Shown one piece after another: positions 46,200-56,721 of a stretch of 64,000 bases of DNA. Location of the stretch: assembly GCA_036362985.1 (NCBI GenBank), contig JAYGXS010000003.1, positions 73,007,535 to 73,071,534 of the forward strand. The letters are read 5' to 3'. The translations under genes and the position numbers were made by a program. The notes beneath the pieces were generated by a model that ran no database searches, was not told the origin of the DNA, and was given only the letters and a program-made list of their open reading frames with translations. Within the stretch, counting starts at the first letter, position 1; each line of letters begins with the position of its first letter. The DNA comes from Ligula intestinalis. Taxonomy: Eukaryota; Platyhelminthes; Cestoda; Diphyllobothriidea; Diphyllobothriidae.

Positions 46200-48170
46200 C
46201 AGCCGTAACAAGTACATAGTTTCAGTAGTGAAGTGTGACAAAGATAAAGCGGACCAAGATGACTACATGATTTTCTGAGCCAGCTCTATGCATGCTCGTC
46301 TGTGAATAATCTAGAATTTGAAACGTACAATCGTTGGTTCTTGTGCGGTACGTAGTACAACAGCCTATCATGCAGACTCAAGCCTTATGGTCTATCGTGA
46401 TACAACCATGGAAGAAATGGCAGTAGCGGAACGCAAAGGTGATTGACCTGATGTTTCAGGTTCTCAGAAAATCTCAGATAAGGATCTACGATCAGATTTA
46501 AGTCCACTCTATGCGGTCAAATAAAACTGAACTCATATCACAAGTTAGCCGGAAAGTTTGAACTAATTAGCGCTACACTGAGTTCAGTGTGCGAATGCTG
46601 TCTTTGTTGTCTACCAAGGGATCACGTTCTTTCGGGCAAAGAATGAGTGAGTGAATGCTTAACAGAAAGCTGAAAGCGAACGATAGCGCGACTTGACCTC
46701 CTTTGGAAACTTCCTTGATTGTAGCCTAAGACAAGACGTTTCTGACAGCTATTTACCAACGTTATATAACTGAACTATTACGTTAATTGGTGCAAATTGG
46801 TAACTTCCAAAGCGTCAGGAAGTAGAGAATTAGATGGGATTTAAACGAACCGTACTGGCCATTCCTTACAGATAACCGTACAAATGCCTATCTTCAATAG
46901 GTTGAAACTGGGTTGGCTGGACTTTTGTAGGACGTTTCCTCGATGCAGGTTGTAGAGAAAACCTTGTTACGTGATATGTCGTGCCTCTGGCTCGAGAGGA
47001 AATCATTAGTCTTTTCCTATCACTAGGATGAGGTTTGAGAGAAAGGGTAAAACACGAAAATGAGAACAACTCCCCTATTACGGTTTTTTGCACTTTTTTC
47101 CAGACATATTACGGTTAGCGTTAAAATTAAAATTAGGCATGTGACACTTAAATATTTACCCTCCCTGAAATTTTGCGAAAGCCCACCTGCCTTACCAGAG
47201 GTCAGACTGGAGCCGATTACTTCCGGGACATATGAGATGCCGTCACTGTGGACAATAGTTCTGTCTTGAGTTTATTCGAGTACCTGATCAATGGCGGTAG
47301 AGTTAAAAGCAGATGGCGACTCAATCTTCATCCTTATTCTAATCCAGAGGTTGCTGCCGGGTTCCCCTGGTTCTTCTAGGTCATGTTTTGAAATGCACTA
47401 TCCAGCGAAGCTTTGGGCAGATTTACTCGCGGAATTTCTGCCTTCATTTAATTAGGTGTGCTAGGATTTCAGGGCCCCTTTCAACGAAAGATAAACTCTA
47501 CTTTAAGTAGCAGCGACCTGCGTGTTTTCTAAAATGGCTGTTTTTTATTTCTTTACCTGGATAGTTCAACCCTGGAATGTAAAATGCTTGTTCTGAAAAC
47601 CCAAGGTAGAAGGTAAAAAAGATAAGAAACCGTTACTCCCATCCACGGAAAATCATGCGCTCCTGATAACAGAAGAAATTTTCTTATTATCTCAAAGGCA
47701 TCTTTGATTTACATGATGCTATTAGCCGTCCGAATAAGTCAGATCAGACTCTGAGTTAGAGAGGAAGAATTCTGCGAGCTAGCGATTAAGAAGAATGGGG
47801 CTTCTATGTTTTCGAAATAAAATATTAAAACTCTTGGCGTATTACAGTCAGTCGGAGAAAACCAAGATTCAGATTTGATATGCACACGCCGATTTATTAG
47901 TTTGAACTTATGCACTATTGCATAAATGTCGAGCACAATGCCTTTAGTTCATTGTACAAAGAAACATAAAGGCGTAAAAATAAACTAACGCATGACTTTG
48001 TTACAATTTAAACAGTAAGGGGATGCATACGAAAGTCCCAAATATAAATTGGCACGCAAAAGCACCAGATTAACTGATGCCATCTCCATAATATTCCACT
48101 TCCCTGACGTCGGTGGAGGACTTAAAGTAAAAGTCAATTAAATAAAGGGTATTTCAAGAAAGAGGAAGCG
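46200..48170. other. No supported gene
   Basis: Frames at 46866-47093, 47060-47269 and 47739-47936 are short and featureless. No repeat recognised. Confidence 0.4.
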
Positions 48171-48239
48171 TAGTCTTCGAGAAAGATGCCACAATGAATC
48201 GGTGCAGATAAGGGGCAGACTAGACACTCTTGAGCAAAC

Positions 48240-48420
48240 ATGTGCAGTGTATCAGATGTTCTGCAGTCACTACCCTTGCAGTTACATAGGCCAGACGGCA
48301 TGAAAGCTTAATTTACGAGTACACGAACGCAAAACCCCAGCGCATACAAGTGCCTCACTATCAACAACTGCTCATACATCCCGTAGGCAGATCAGAAAAT
48401 AAACGCTTAGAGAGGCGCCT
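48240..48420 (+). pseudogene. PLE GIY-YIG endonuclease scrap
   Basis: A plus-strand reading gives 'CAVYQMFCSHYPCSYIGQTA', a stop, then 'KLNLRVHERKT'. This is the Cys...Cys-SYIGQTAR...R.HE pattern of PLE nucleases. It lies just 3' of the TMEM179-like gene and in the opposite orientation. Confidence 0.5.
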
Positions 48421-49025
48421 GAGAAAATAAAGCAATCTCAGTGATCATGTGAGTCGGTTTCCGGTATACGTGGTTGCTAAAGAAGAACACCCTTGCTGTT
48501 GTTCCGGTTTTCCTTATGATTGGCTACTGCACACCTGGTGACCTAAACAATTCCGGCGTCATATAACTCGGTAATAAAAAATCCACAGTAAGTGAAACCA
48601 GTTCGGAAAGTCAGGCGTTACTTCTTTAAAGCACGGCTGTATTTCTATGAGGTTTTTAATAAACTTCTAAGGTATTTGCGTAGTTTGGAAAACTCATAAT
48701 GAAAATAAGCTCTCATTCTACCGATAACCTTAGCACTTATATAAATGTTTCCACTATGGCAGCATCTGAGACCAGTGAATGCTGAAAAGTCTTCATAAAG
48801 CATATGATAAAGCACCTGGTTTCCAGCGAATAGCGAAAGGGAAATTCGGCTTCCCTTTCAGGTCCACGGCAGTAATTTAAAGACACTTGTTTTGTTGGAA
48901 TTTTAATGTGTAAATATATTTGCAGATATCTCAGTTCACAGCCCAAATCTTCCATAATTTTACAGTATTTTCTGTTGAACAAAAACAGTTAAATATGGCT
49001 TGGAAAGGCAGTTGACAGGACTTCT

Positions 49026-49190
49026 CTAGAAGGAACTCAGGGGTGAATATTCATACAAATTTGAAATTGCACGGTCGCCGTCCACAGCCACGGTTTGCTG
49101 ATAACTGAACTGCCCGGCAGAAACAAGTAGACGGTAGATGCTGCAGCACATTTCTCCCAACACGGATAGCAGAAAGACCCAGAAGCATAC
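49026..49190 (-). CDS. TMEM179-like exon 4 (terminal)
   Basis: A pyrimidine-rich acceptor (CTTTTCTAAG) ends at 49191. Encodes helix 4 (VCFWVFLLSVLGEMCCSIYR) and a 31-residue cytoplasmic tail with a Tyr-rich end; TAG stop at 49028-49026. Confidence 0.6.
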   Translation of the reverse strand, partial: VCFWVFLLSVLGEMCCSIYRLLVSAGQFSYQQTVAVDGDRAISNLYEYSPLSSF

Positions 49191-52100
49191 CTTAGAAAAG
49201 TTAAACAATATGCGTAAATTTAAATTTTAACATAACTCGATGGGTCCAAACATTCAACAAAATGTGGGAATGCCTTAACGTAATGCTCCTGTTACGCAAC
49301 TCCGAAGAGCTCATTTGTGACTCACATTCAACTGCTTTTTGCTGTTTCATCCGGCAAAAATAGAGCAAACATGAATATTTTGTGAGCAAAAGGAACGCCT
49401 GAAAAAGGAAATTCACTGAAATAATTTACCCGGTTCGTTCCTCCAATGACTGCAACCGGCTGAAACAGCTTTAAGTATTCCCATGGAAAGGCATTAAATA
49501 TTTTACAAACTTAAGGTATAGTAAAGAATAGACCTAGGTGACTTCCGAACTATGGCATGCCATTTTACTAGCATCGATAGCATCCAAGCGTACATAAATC
49601 AATGAAACAACTATTCGGTTAAACTGGAAGACTCATGAAACTCCTTGAATCTATAAATTTCAGAGCTGCCCTTCATGGAAATGCGAGTGGCTTTGAATAA
49701 AAAGGATCAAAGTGTCAAGGAAAAACTATATAAGTCTGTCCCTTTGATACCTCTGACAGATAAATAGCCATGTTTTTGTCCTCTCTTCTTTGGTTTTGTG
49801 ATATCTAACGAGGGCTTTGACACATAACAAACAAGCAAGCGATATGCGTAGCAGACCATCCATGAAACTGTTATTCGGGTGTGGCAAGAGTCAAGAAAAA
49901 TCAAACGGGAGACGAAAAATACATACATATGAATACAGACATATATCATAGTATTAGTTAATTGGGCGTCCAACTCAAACATCTTCCTCCGCCTTGAATC
50001 CATCTGCCAGGAAGTTAGATCTTCGCTGCATGAAAGTCGGTAGTTCCGCTGGCCCTGATATATGCATGGCTGTTATCGTTAGTTAATAGGAATCCAGAGT
50101 TTGTTCACCGGATGGGTAGGCAGATATTATTTCGGTCTGGACTGGCATACAACAGAACCTAATTAGGTTCTTATTTCCTTCAATATACTTACTGTACTAT
50201 CTGCAAAATAGTTCAGTAGGTCGAAGGAAAGCTTAGGCAAAGTGGCTGGCAAAACGACCCACTCCATCATATATAAACCACACAAATTCTGATCCGTAAC
50301 ATCAATCAAACCAAACCCGGCGTATGCTCTCTGGACTGCTGTTATCCTTTTATATGTTTGTTTTTCTGGACCAATTTCAATACTTACTTGAAATAAATTG
50401 CAAATTCCTTTTAAATTTTTCCCTTTTGGCTATATTGTGATGACGGCATTTGAACTCAGGTGTGATGGAAATGCTTTAAATATTTTGGGAATCCTAAGTT
50501 CGATCTCATCAAACGACGAAGATCAAAAGCGGGAGATAACTGTAAAAAGGTCATCGTAATAACCATATGCAACCAGTTTTCTGAGGAGCTGGAAGATACA
50601 AAGATTAGAAAAGACATTTGGCTAAGATGTTTACGGTTCTTACCTTCCCTGAAAGCAATCATGAATAAGTTTAAAACAATTCTCCCCGGTATATATTTGA
50701 AGCAAGCAAAAACAACAGAATTTATTTGCGCAAATATATTTCGTGAGGGCTTATCAACTGCGTCCGCTCTGTGCATAAATTACTTAACAATTAGAAAACA
50801 AACCATTTTGAATTTTCACAAAATCGACAATAGAAATGTCATGTTAACGTAGCAAATGGTCAATAGTTTTTTCACCTTTAAACTTGGGACTAAAAGCAAG
50901 GAGGAGACTTTAAAAAATAAAAGTGTGGTATGTATCTACCAGAGAAATTGATGATTAACTCCATGGTCTAGTTGCTTACATGGGCCGGCTTTATCCCGCC
51001 GTATGTAGGATGCTTCTATGTAATGTAAGGTTCGGTTTGTTTAGTCTCGAACAAGAACGCGGAAAGATGTGAAAGTGTCAACGGAGGAACCACTGTCTAA
51101 TAGGTGTTTTGTAATAGATGGCCTTTCTCTTTGACTTTGTTCTGTTGTTTAAAAAGTAAAGCAGGCAAATATTCAGCAACAGAAAAGGTGTCATTGGAAC
51201 TTAAAAAGACAGCAATATAAAGACGATATGTGGATGAGTTGACTTAATTGTGAAGAACCTTCTAATACCCATCATTGTTGGTTCCAAAAAAGACGCTGAA
51301 AATCTTCCTTCTCTTATAAATACATTGCGTCAAAAAACGAAGTTCACGATAGAAATGGAAAAGAACAACCAATGACCTATCTTGACGTCCTAAGATAGGA
51401 TGATGGGTCAATAAGGCGCATTTTTTCCCCAAGACTCCCAGAAAGCCAAATACCTACATTTTACTAGTTTTTTGCCTATACAGTGGAAACGGAATTTAGT
51501 ACTTACCCTTTTCCAGAGAGCCAGGAATATTTGCTTCAGTGAGACCCTATCAGCAGAGTTTTCCTGCATAAAAGAGGCCCTACTTATGCGTGGCTACCCC
51601 CTTCGTTTCATTAAAAAACAGCAGCCCTTTACGGCCAAAATCTACGGACCAGTCGGTTTCGAGAAAGCCCGTTTTTATATCCTTACCCTTTTAGAGAAAC
51701 AACATCTCGAACACAGGTAAGCGAAGACTACTTTTCTCCTTACAGACAACTTACTATGCGGCAAAACTTGTTTTTCCTCACTCCTCTAAAAGCCTCCCAA
51801 TTAACCAGCCAATGGAAGCCTTGTCTTTGCACGCGACCTCAAACTGCGAACATGAATTCACCTGCACTTTTGGTCGCAAGTTCATTGACCGAACGCGAAG
51901 GCAATTGGCGACCAGGGCTGCTGAACAGTTGCCTGCTTGAATTTTAAAACAAGATAAAGAAGTCGAAGAGAAAGGTTATCTATTACAAAAAACCTATAAG
52001 ACAGTGGTCACTCCGTTGATAATTACACATCGTTCCGCGTTCTTGTTCGAGCACAAACAAACCGAACCTTACATAACATGGAAGCATCCTACATACGGCG

Positions 52101-53836
52101 GGATAAAGCCGGCCCATGTAAGCAACTAGACCATGCAGTTAATCATCAATTGCCCTGGTAGATACATACCACACTTTTATTTTTATTAAGTCTCCTCCTT
52201 GCTTTTAGTCCCAAGTTTAAAGGTGACAAAACTATTGACCATTTGCTACGTTAACATGACATTTCTATTGTCGATTTTGTGAAAATTCAAAATGGTGCGT
52301 TTTCTAATTGGTTTCATGCACAGAGCGGTCGCTGTTGATAAGCCCTCTCGAAATTTATTTGCGCAAATAAATTCTGTTGTTTTTATCTTTCTTTAAATAA
52401 ATTGTTTTCGCACAGCACGCTTATTTCACATCAAACGGGAGAGATTTTCATCAGCATTGAGAGAACATGCCTGAGCAACATAGTTAGGCACTATGGTGAG
52501 AAGGATACCTATGTTTTTTATTAAAAAATGAAAAAAAATTGAAAATGAAGCATGACATATGCAGAACAAACAAACAGACTCTGGGACTTTAAATGTAATG
52601 GCATTTTCTTAGGACTTCAAATAGTTAAGAGGCATATTTAGCAAAATGAAGAGCATATGTTCAACAATCCGGGACTGAACAGAAAAGTGAAATATTGCTG
52701 TTTGCTCAAGGATATGTGCATAACATAATAACCTATGGTGGTGTGTGTCACGCTATAAAGCCTAGACACAAATTTAATAGCAATTATCTGGAAAACACGA
52801 AGACATATTGTTTTTGACAATGCAACCGCTGCACTTCAGAAACCTGAAACATTGTTTCTATGAAGAAATTTGAACAAGGTAACGACCGCGAGGTTAGCAG
52901 GATTTATTGGCGTCGTTAATTCCGTGAACCCTTATTCAATTTCAGACAGTCGTTGCCCATTAATAAGATAAGTAATTGTTCAATAAACTGAAAGCCTAGA
53001 ATAAAAATTAGCCAAACGCATATGAAAAAATGTTTCTCTGGACAATAAGTGGATGAAATTTAAGCCGTAGTCAAAATTTCTTAAGAAGATGAAATGCCAC
53101 TCAACTTATATCACTTAAATGTTCATAGATTTTCACTTTGTAGCCTTTACTTGTCTGGAAGGTTTTTTAAGATACTAAGTACAAAAATGCTCTTAAAATA
53201 AGCTAATCATTGAAGTAGACAAAGGAATACAATATCTAAAAATTTGAAAAGTATGTCAGCAACAAGGTTTACTGTAAAAAACAGCAATGCATACCTGAAC
53301 TGAATACATCACGTTATACATATACTTCACATTTACGAGTTGATCGTTAACGCTCACAACTGTTTGATTCGAAGCATAAAAAGTCCCATTCGGTCCCCAA
53401 AAAGTCACAGAGAACCGTTTGACTCCAAAATACACAATTACAATGCCAATTCCAGCCAGTAAGACGAACAGGGTCTCAAAGAACACTGAAAGTGTAGATA
53501 TTTTCCAGCTATGAAAAATGCAATGAAAAAATGTGCGGCTTACCTCTTTTTCCTTTTAGATAAGGAACCCATTAAAGAAATAAAATTCAGAAGGCACAAA
53601 AGGCTACCACCAACACCGATTACAAGAACGAGTCCACACAATGTACTATCCATCCAGAAGACCTTCTGTATGTATATTGCTTTACCATTGTCTGCTAATG
53701 TTTTATCACCAACGGTAGAAAAAAGGACACATTTTCCTCCTAATGCTTTACGTAAAATAAAACCGAGGATTGCGATGGAAGCAGATGAAGCTGTAGCAAC
53801 AACTAAGAATGCAAACTCCAGGCAACCGCACCACAT
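49026..53836 (-). CDS. TMEM179-like four-pass membrane protein, 4-exon gene model
   Basis: Join 53836-53544, 53508-53295, 50025-49981, 49190-49026: 717 nt, 238 aa plus stop. Introns are 35 nt (GTAAGC...AG), ~3.27 kb and ~0.79 kb; all begin GT and end AG, and every junction keeps phase. Predicted helices lie near residues 7-32, 67-90, 108-126 and 185-207. A CVLF motif follows helix 1 and a Lys/Arg-rich stretch follows helix 2. The extracellular segment after helix 3 contains two N-x-S/T sites. Length and helix layout match TMEM179/TMEM179B-family proteins (roughly 220-235 aa), whose biochemical role is poorly known. Intron 2 hosts a PLE. The 15-codon exon 3 with donor GTTTGAG is the least certain part. 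No promoter motif was identified upstream of 53836. Confidence 0.6.
49981..50025 (-). CDS. TMEM179-like exon 3 (tentative, 15 codons)
   Basis: Acceptor TTTCATGCAG ends at 50026. Encodes RRSNFLADGFKAEED. The donor GTTTGAG (49980) is weaker than GTRAGT. Phase 0 at both ends, and the position just before the last helix matches a Ser-Phe-rich segment in TMEM179-type proteins. Confidence 0.4.
50685..52405 (+). mobile_element. PLE with ~460-bp inverted arms inside the host-gene intron
   Basis: Arms 50685-51145 and 51945-52405 are inverted copies with roughly 85-90% similarity by eye (landmarks 'ATTTGCGCAAATAAATTCTG', 'CGTTAACATGACATTTCTAT', 'CATACGGCGGGATAAAGCCG'). The ~800-bp spacer is a plus-strand PLE coding fragment. 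This is the same architecture as the 4.4- and 10.2-kb copies: a 5'-truncated body with an inverted terminus at its 5' end. It lies in intron 2 of the TMEM179-like gene, antisense to it. Confidence 0.75.
51270..51945 (+). pseudogene. PLE RT C-terminus and GIY-YIG remnant
   Basis: Plus-strand pieces in order are 'SKKDAENLPSLINTL...KFTIEME' (51289 on, typical of the segment after the RT catalytic box), a broken stretch, then an 82-codon frame (51472-51720) with 'QWKRNLVLTLFQRARNIC' and 'YPLRFI'. Further on, in another frame, a remnant around 51840-51935 resembles the Cys/EF.C.FGR...DRTRRQL nuclease pattern. Several stops and frameshifts make it inactive. Confidence 0.65.
53295..53508 (-). CDS. 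TMEM179-like exon 2
   Basis: The acceptor is the AG at 53510-53509, which makes intron 1 only 35 nt. The nearer AG at 53487-53486 would bring in a stop codon two codons later. Encodes helix 3 (ETLFVLLAGIGIVIVYFGV) and an extracellular segment with NGT and NQT sites. Donor GTATGC at 53294; ends in phase 0. Confidence 0.65.
53544..53836 (-). CDS. TMEM179-like exon 1
   Basis: Starts at ATG 53836. Encodes helix 1 (starting MWCGCLEFAFLVV), the CVLF loop motif, helix 2 and a KRKK stretch. It ends at donor GTAAGC (53543-53538) with two bases left over, which exon 2 completes to Ser. Confidence 0.7.
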
Positions 53837-53839
53837 TGC

Positions 53840-55056
53840 GCAAAACTTTGATTAGAGGTGTGACCTCAAATAATCAAAAGTGGCCAATTTAAACTATGGA
53901 CCATCCCGTTTACTTTCAGCTGCTAGCAAATAGATCTGTAATGCTTCAGTTTACATTTGCATTTCCTCAACTAAATTACTGCAATGTTTTCTGAGTGCTG
54001 TTGATGTCGGATTTCTTTGTAGTGCCACTCTAAGTGGAAACATAAGATTTATTCTGAAACGTAAAACAACCAAATGTCGTGACGCTTTTCTATAATTATC
54101 TATGTAATGTACGAAGTCAAATTTGAGTGGCGACGTACTCATTCGAAATTGATATTGGTGTCAGAATCAGATAACACTGTAATGACCCAAGGGACTGAAT
54201 GATTTCTTTAGTGCACAAAGGCCGGCACTTTGCCGCGAACCGAGGATAGAGGTGATGTGATCAAGTCTCTGAGAAGATGACAGTGCCCATCTCCCTGCAC
54301 AACCGCTGACCCCCAACCCTGCTACTTGTCACCGTCATAGGCGTGTCGTTTCCCCTCTCCTGCAGTTGCCCCCAGCACTGCGCCCACCACCGCTGGTCGT
54401 ACGGACACGAAAGAACATCCACCAATCCAGATGGGACATGTATCGGTGTTTGGCCTTTCCTTTTCTTACTTGACGTTATGTATCTATCGTAAATGTATGC
54501 ATTGATAACCAGCAGAGCAGTTTATAGCCATCCCTTCGATCTTTTTTCATAACATTTCCGTTTGCGTGCTTGCTCTGGCGTTTATCAGCACTGTGCAGTG
54601 CTCCCGATTACTGAAACATGTTAAGGTCTGTTATTATTCCGAGCATCTGCCAACATCGACCTTTTTGGCTCGTTATAGCACTCAATTGCAAGAGTCACAG
54701 CAGCAGAAATGCTTTATAGGAACACGATATAAGCGTAACCTAATAATCTGTGGTAGGAAATAAAATATAAGAAAATTGCCATTTATAACAATTAAATACT
54801 AAGCGATTAGCCTAGTTTTACGAAATGGGACCGGTAAGTGATATGTCACATGCTTCACGACAGAACTTTTTTGGTATTCTTTTTGAGAGCGAACTACATG
54901 GATTTGTCATTAGCGGATTCATTGTTGCCTTATCTTTTGATTTGATTTCAGGTTTAATGCTGTTTGTGGATTTGAATTTAATTTTTTTTCGAGTTTTGTG
55001 ACTAATTATTTGTTATTCCTTGAATGCTCCAGAACGCTCTTTGAGTAATTCCAGCT
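53840..55056. other. Upstream flank of the TMEM179-like gene; no gene
   Basis: No supported exon or RNA. 54240-54430 is C-rich. The frame at 54566-54763 is unconvincing. This interval should contain the host-gene promoter, but I cannot identify a motif. Confidence 0.35.
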
Positions 55057-55581
55057 TGTGGGCTCTTGGCCCTACTTATGTGTTGTTTAAATTTATCAAT
55101 AACAAGTTTGTTAAAACTAAATACAACACACGTAGACACTTTCGGTTTTGACGCGTGCTAGCAACTATCTTGCTAATCACCATCCACGGCTCAACTCTCT
55201 CCTCACCTGCCGCTGTTTATTTTGCCCTTCAACGACACCTCTCTGGTGATCACTTTCGGACTCCAGGAGAATCCAGCGACAATTTGCAAACGAGTTTTCT
55301 CTCCGTTTTTGCAACTCGCAGCCCAACAAATTCGGATCCCAGTCCTCGCAGAGTTATCCTTTGGCAAGTCGACTACTTGACTACCGCCGACTAGGATCGT
55401 GAAGGACCTAAGTGAGTTGTATCATTTCTAATCTTCATCGTCAATCTCTTTACTGGCTTTTACGACTTTTTCACTAGAATAGTCTAGTTAATCCCTTATT
55501 AGCAGTTAGTCTACCCTCGAAAGCTTTCCATTGCGTATTTGCTAAGACGTTTTGTATATTTGTAGTGGTAAAGCCTCTACA
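55057..55581 (+). repeat. 5' LTR
   Basis: 525 bp, TGTGGG...CTCTACA. Contains the U3-R-U5 promoter by analogy. Ends immediately before the primer-binding site. Confidence 0.9.
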
Positions 55582-55585
55582 AATT

Positions 55586-55600
55586 TGGTGACCCCGTTTC
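55586..55600 (+). promoter_or_regulatory. Primer-binding site
   Basis: TGGTGACCCCGTTTC begins 4 bases after the LTR. The leading TGG is complementary to the CCA end of a tRNA. The tRNA species is not identified here. Confidence 0.7.
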
Positions 55601-55681
55601 TATTGTTATCCACGTCTTATTATTTATTCCATTCACCTGTTTTTTTTTCCGTTTGAATCTGCCGTTCATAAGTTTTTCACC

Positions 55682-56701
55682 ATGGGCGATGAATACCACC
55701 AATTTCACGATTGCGACGAAGATGATGCTGGTTCTAACAACTCGTGTGCACCATCTGCTCACGACGAGCCTCAGGCTTTTCAGATATCTATTAAGCTTCC
55801 CCCTTACGAAGTGCGCGACCCGACATTCTGGTTCAAACAGATCGAAGCAGTTTTTGCCTCACGTCAGATTACTGGCGAGCGTTCGCGTTACGCGTACGTC
55901 GTGCAGTACTTACCGTTCGACATCGCTTTCGCCGTTCAGGATCTCCTTGATCCTATCCCTAAAGTCAAACCTTACTCTAGCTTAAAAAAGGCTATTCTCG
56001 AACGTACGGCGCAATCTGCCGACAGCAAGCTTCGCCAACTCCTCAGCAACATCGAGCTTGGCGACCAAACCCCCTTCGCTCTAATGCGCCACATGCGTCA
56101 CCTGCTTGCTGGTCGCACCTTAGATGATTCTATTTTTCGTCGCATTTGGATGGATAAATTACCCCATCCAATGCAACAAGTACTCGCCCTACTCGATGAT
56201 GATGTTCCGCTGACCAAACTCGCGGAGCATGCTGACCGCATCCAACAATGTTACCCCGGTACTAGTTCGTACGCTGTAAACCAAGCCTCGACCTCAGTAC
56301 CTCAGCATGCCGTCTCCTAGGTTTCTGCCTCACGATCCGACCGTAAACCTGACAGCCGTACACAGCGAAAGTCCACTAAATCGCTTGGTACCTCATCCCC
56401 GTGGTCTACTTCACCCACTCAACCGATTCGAGACGTTACAGACCACAGAGATGACGACCTGCAGGATCTTAAAGATACTGTCAGGTTATTGTGCTCTCAA
56501 GTGAGCACGATGTGTTCCACACTCAACCGGCTTCAAACCGGTCGTCCCTCTACAAGCCGCAACCGCTCTAACTCAAAAGAGCGTGCAGACGACAAAGTCT
56601 GCTGGTACCACCGAACATTCGGCCCGGATGCTATTAAATGCGTCCCGCCTTGTTCTTATGCTCGACGTTCACGTTCGGGAAACGGCGCCGCCAGCCAGTA
56701 A
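55682..56701 (+). pseudogene. gag: gag, interrupted by one in-frame TAG
   Basis: ATG at 55682 follows the primer-binding site. The frame is 339 codons, including an internal TAG at 56318-56320, and ends with TAA at 56699-56701. The N-terminal part (residues ~35-195) has the pattern of retroelement capsid ('FWFKQIEAVFASRQI', 'MRHLLAG', 'WMDKLP'). Near the C-terminus '[18 protein letters not shown]' is a non-CCHC Cys/His cluster common in some invertebrate gypsy Gag proteins. The TAG is probably a point mutation, as the frame continues cleanly after it. The 3' end overlaps pol by 64 nt. Confidence 0.85.
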
Positions 56702-56721
56702 TGGCGACGACTGGTGCTGGC
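56677..56721 (+). promoter_or_regulatory. -1 ribosomal frameshift signal between gag and pol
   Basis: Heptamer GGGAAAC at 56677-56683 sits in gag frame as G GGA AAC, the canonical X XXY YYZ arrangement. A 6-nt spacer (56684-56689) is followed by a stem: GCCAGCCAGT (56690-56699) pairs with ACTGGTGCTGGC (56710-56721) with a 2-nt bulge and a 10-nt loop. The -1 frame is exactly the pol frame, and the gag stop lies in the 5' arm. Confidence 0.8.

Noticed and set aside
49326..49398. Possible extra exon of the TMEM179-like gene (good acceptor TTTTTCAG, donor GTGAGT, hydrophobic product)
   Set aside because: Its phases (0 in, 1 out) do not fit the phase-0 start of exon 4, and including it would add a fifth hydrophobic segment. 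It may be an alternative exon.
50456..50776. 106-codon minus-strand frame in intron 2
   Set aside because: It overlaps the PLE arm and its flank, has no helix or motif expected of the host protein, and breaks the phase.
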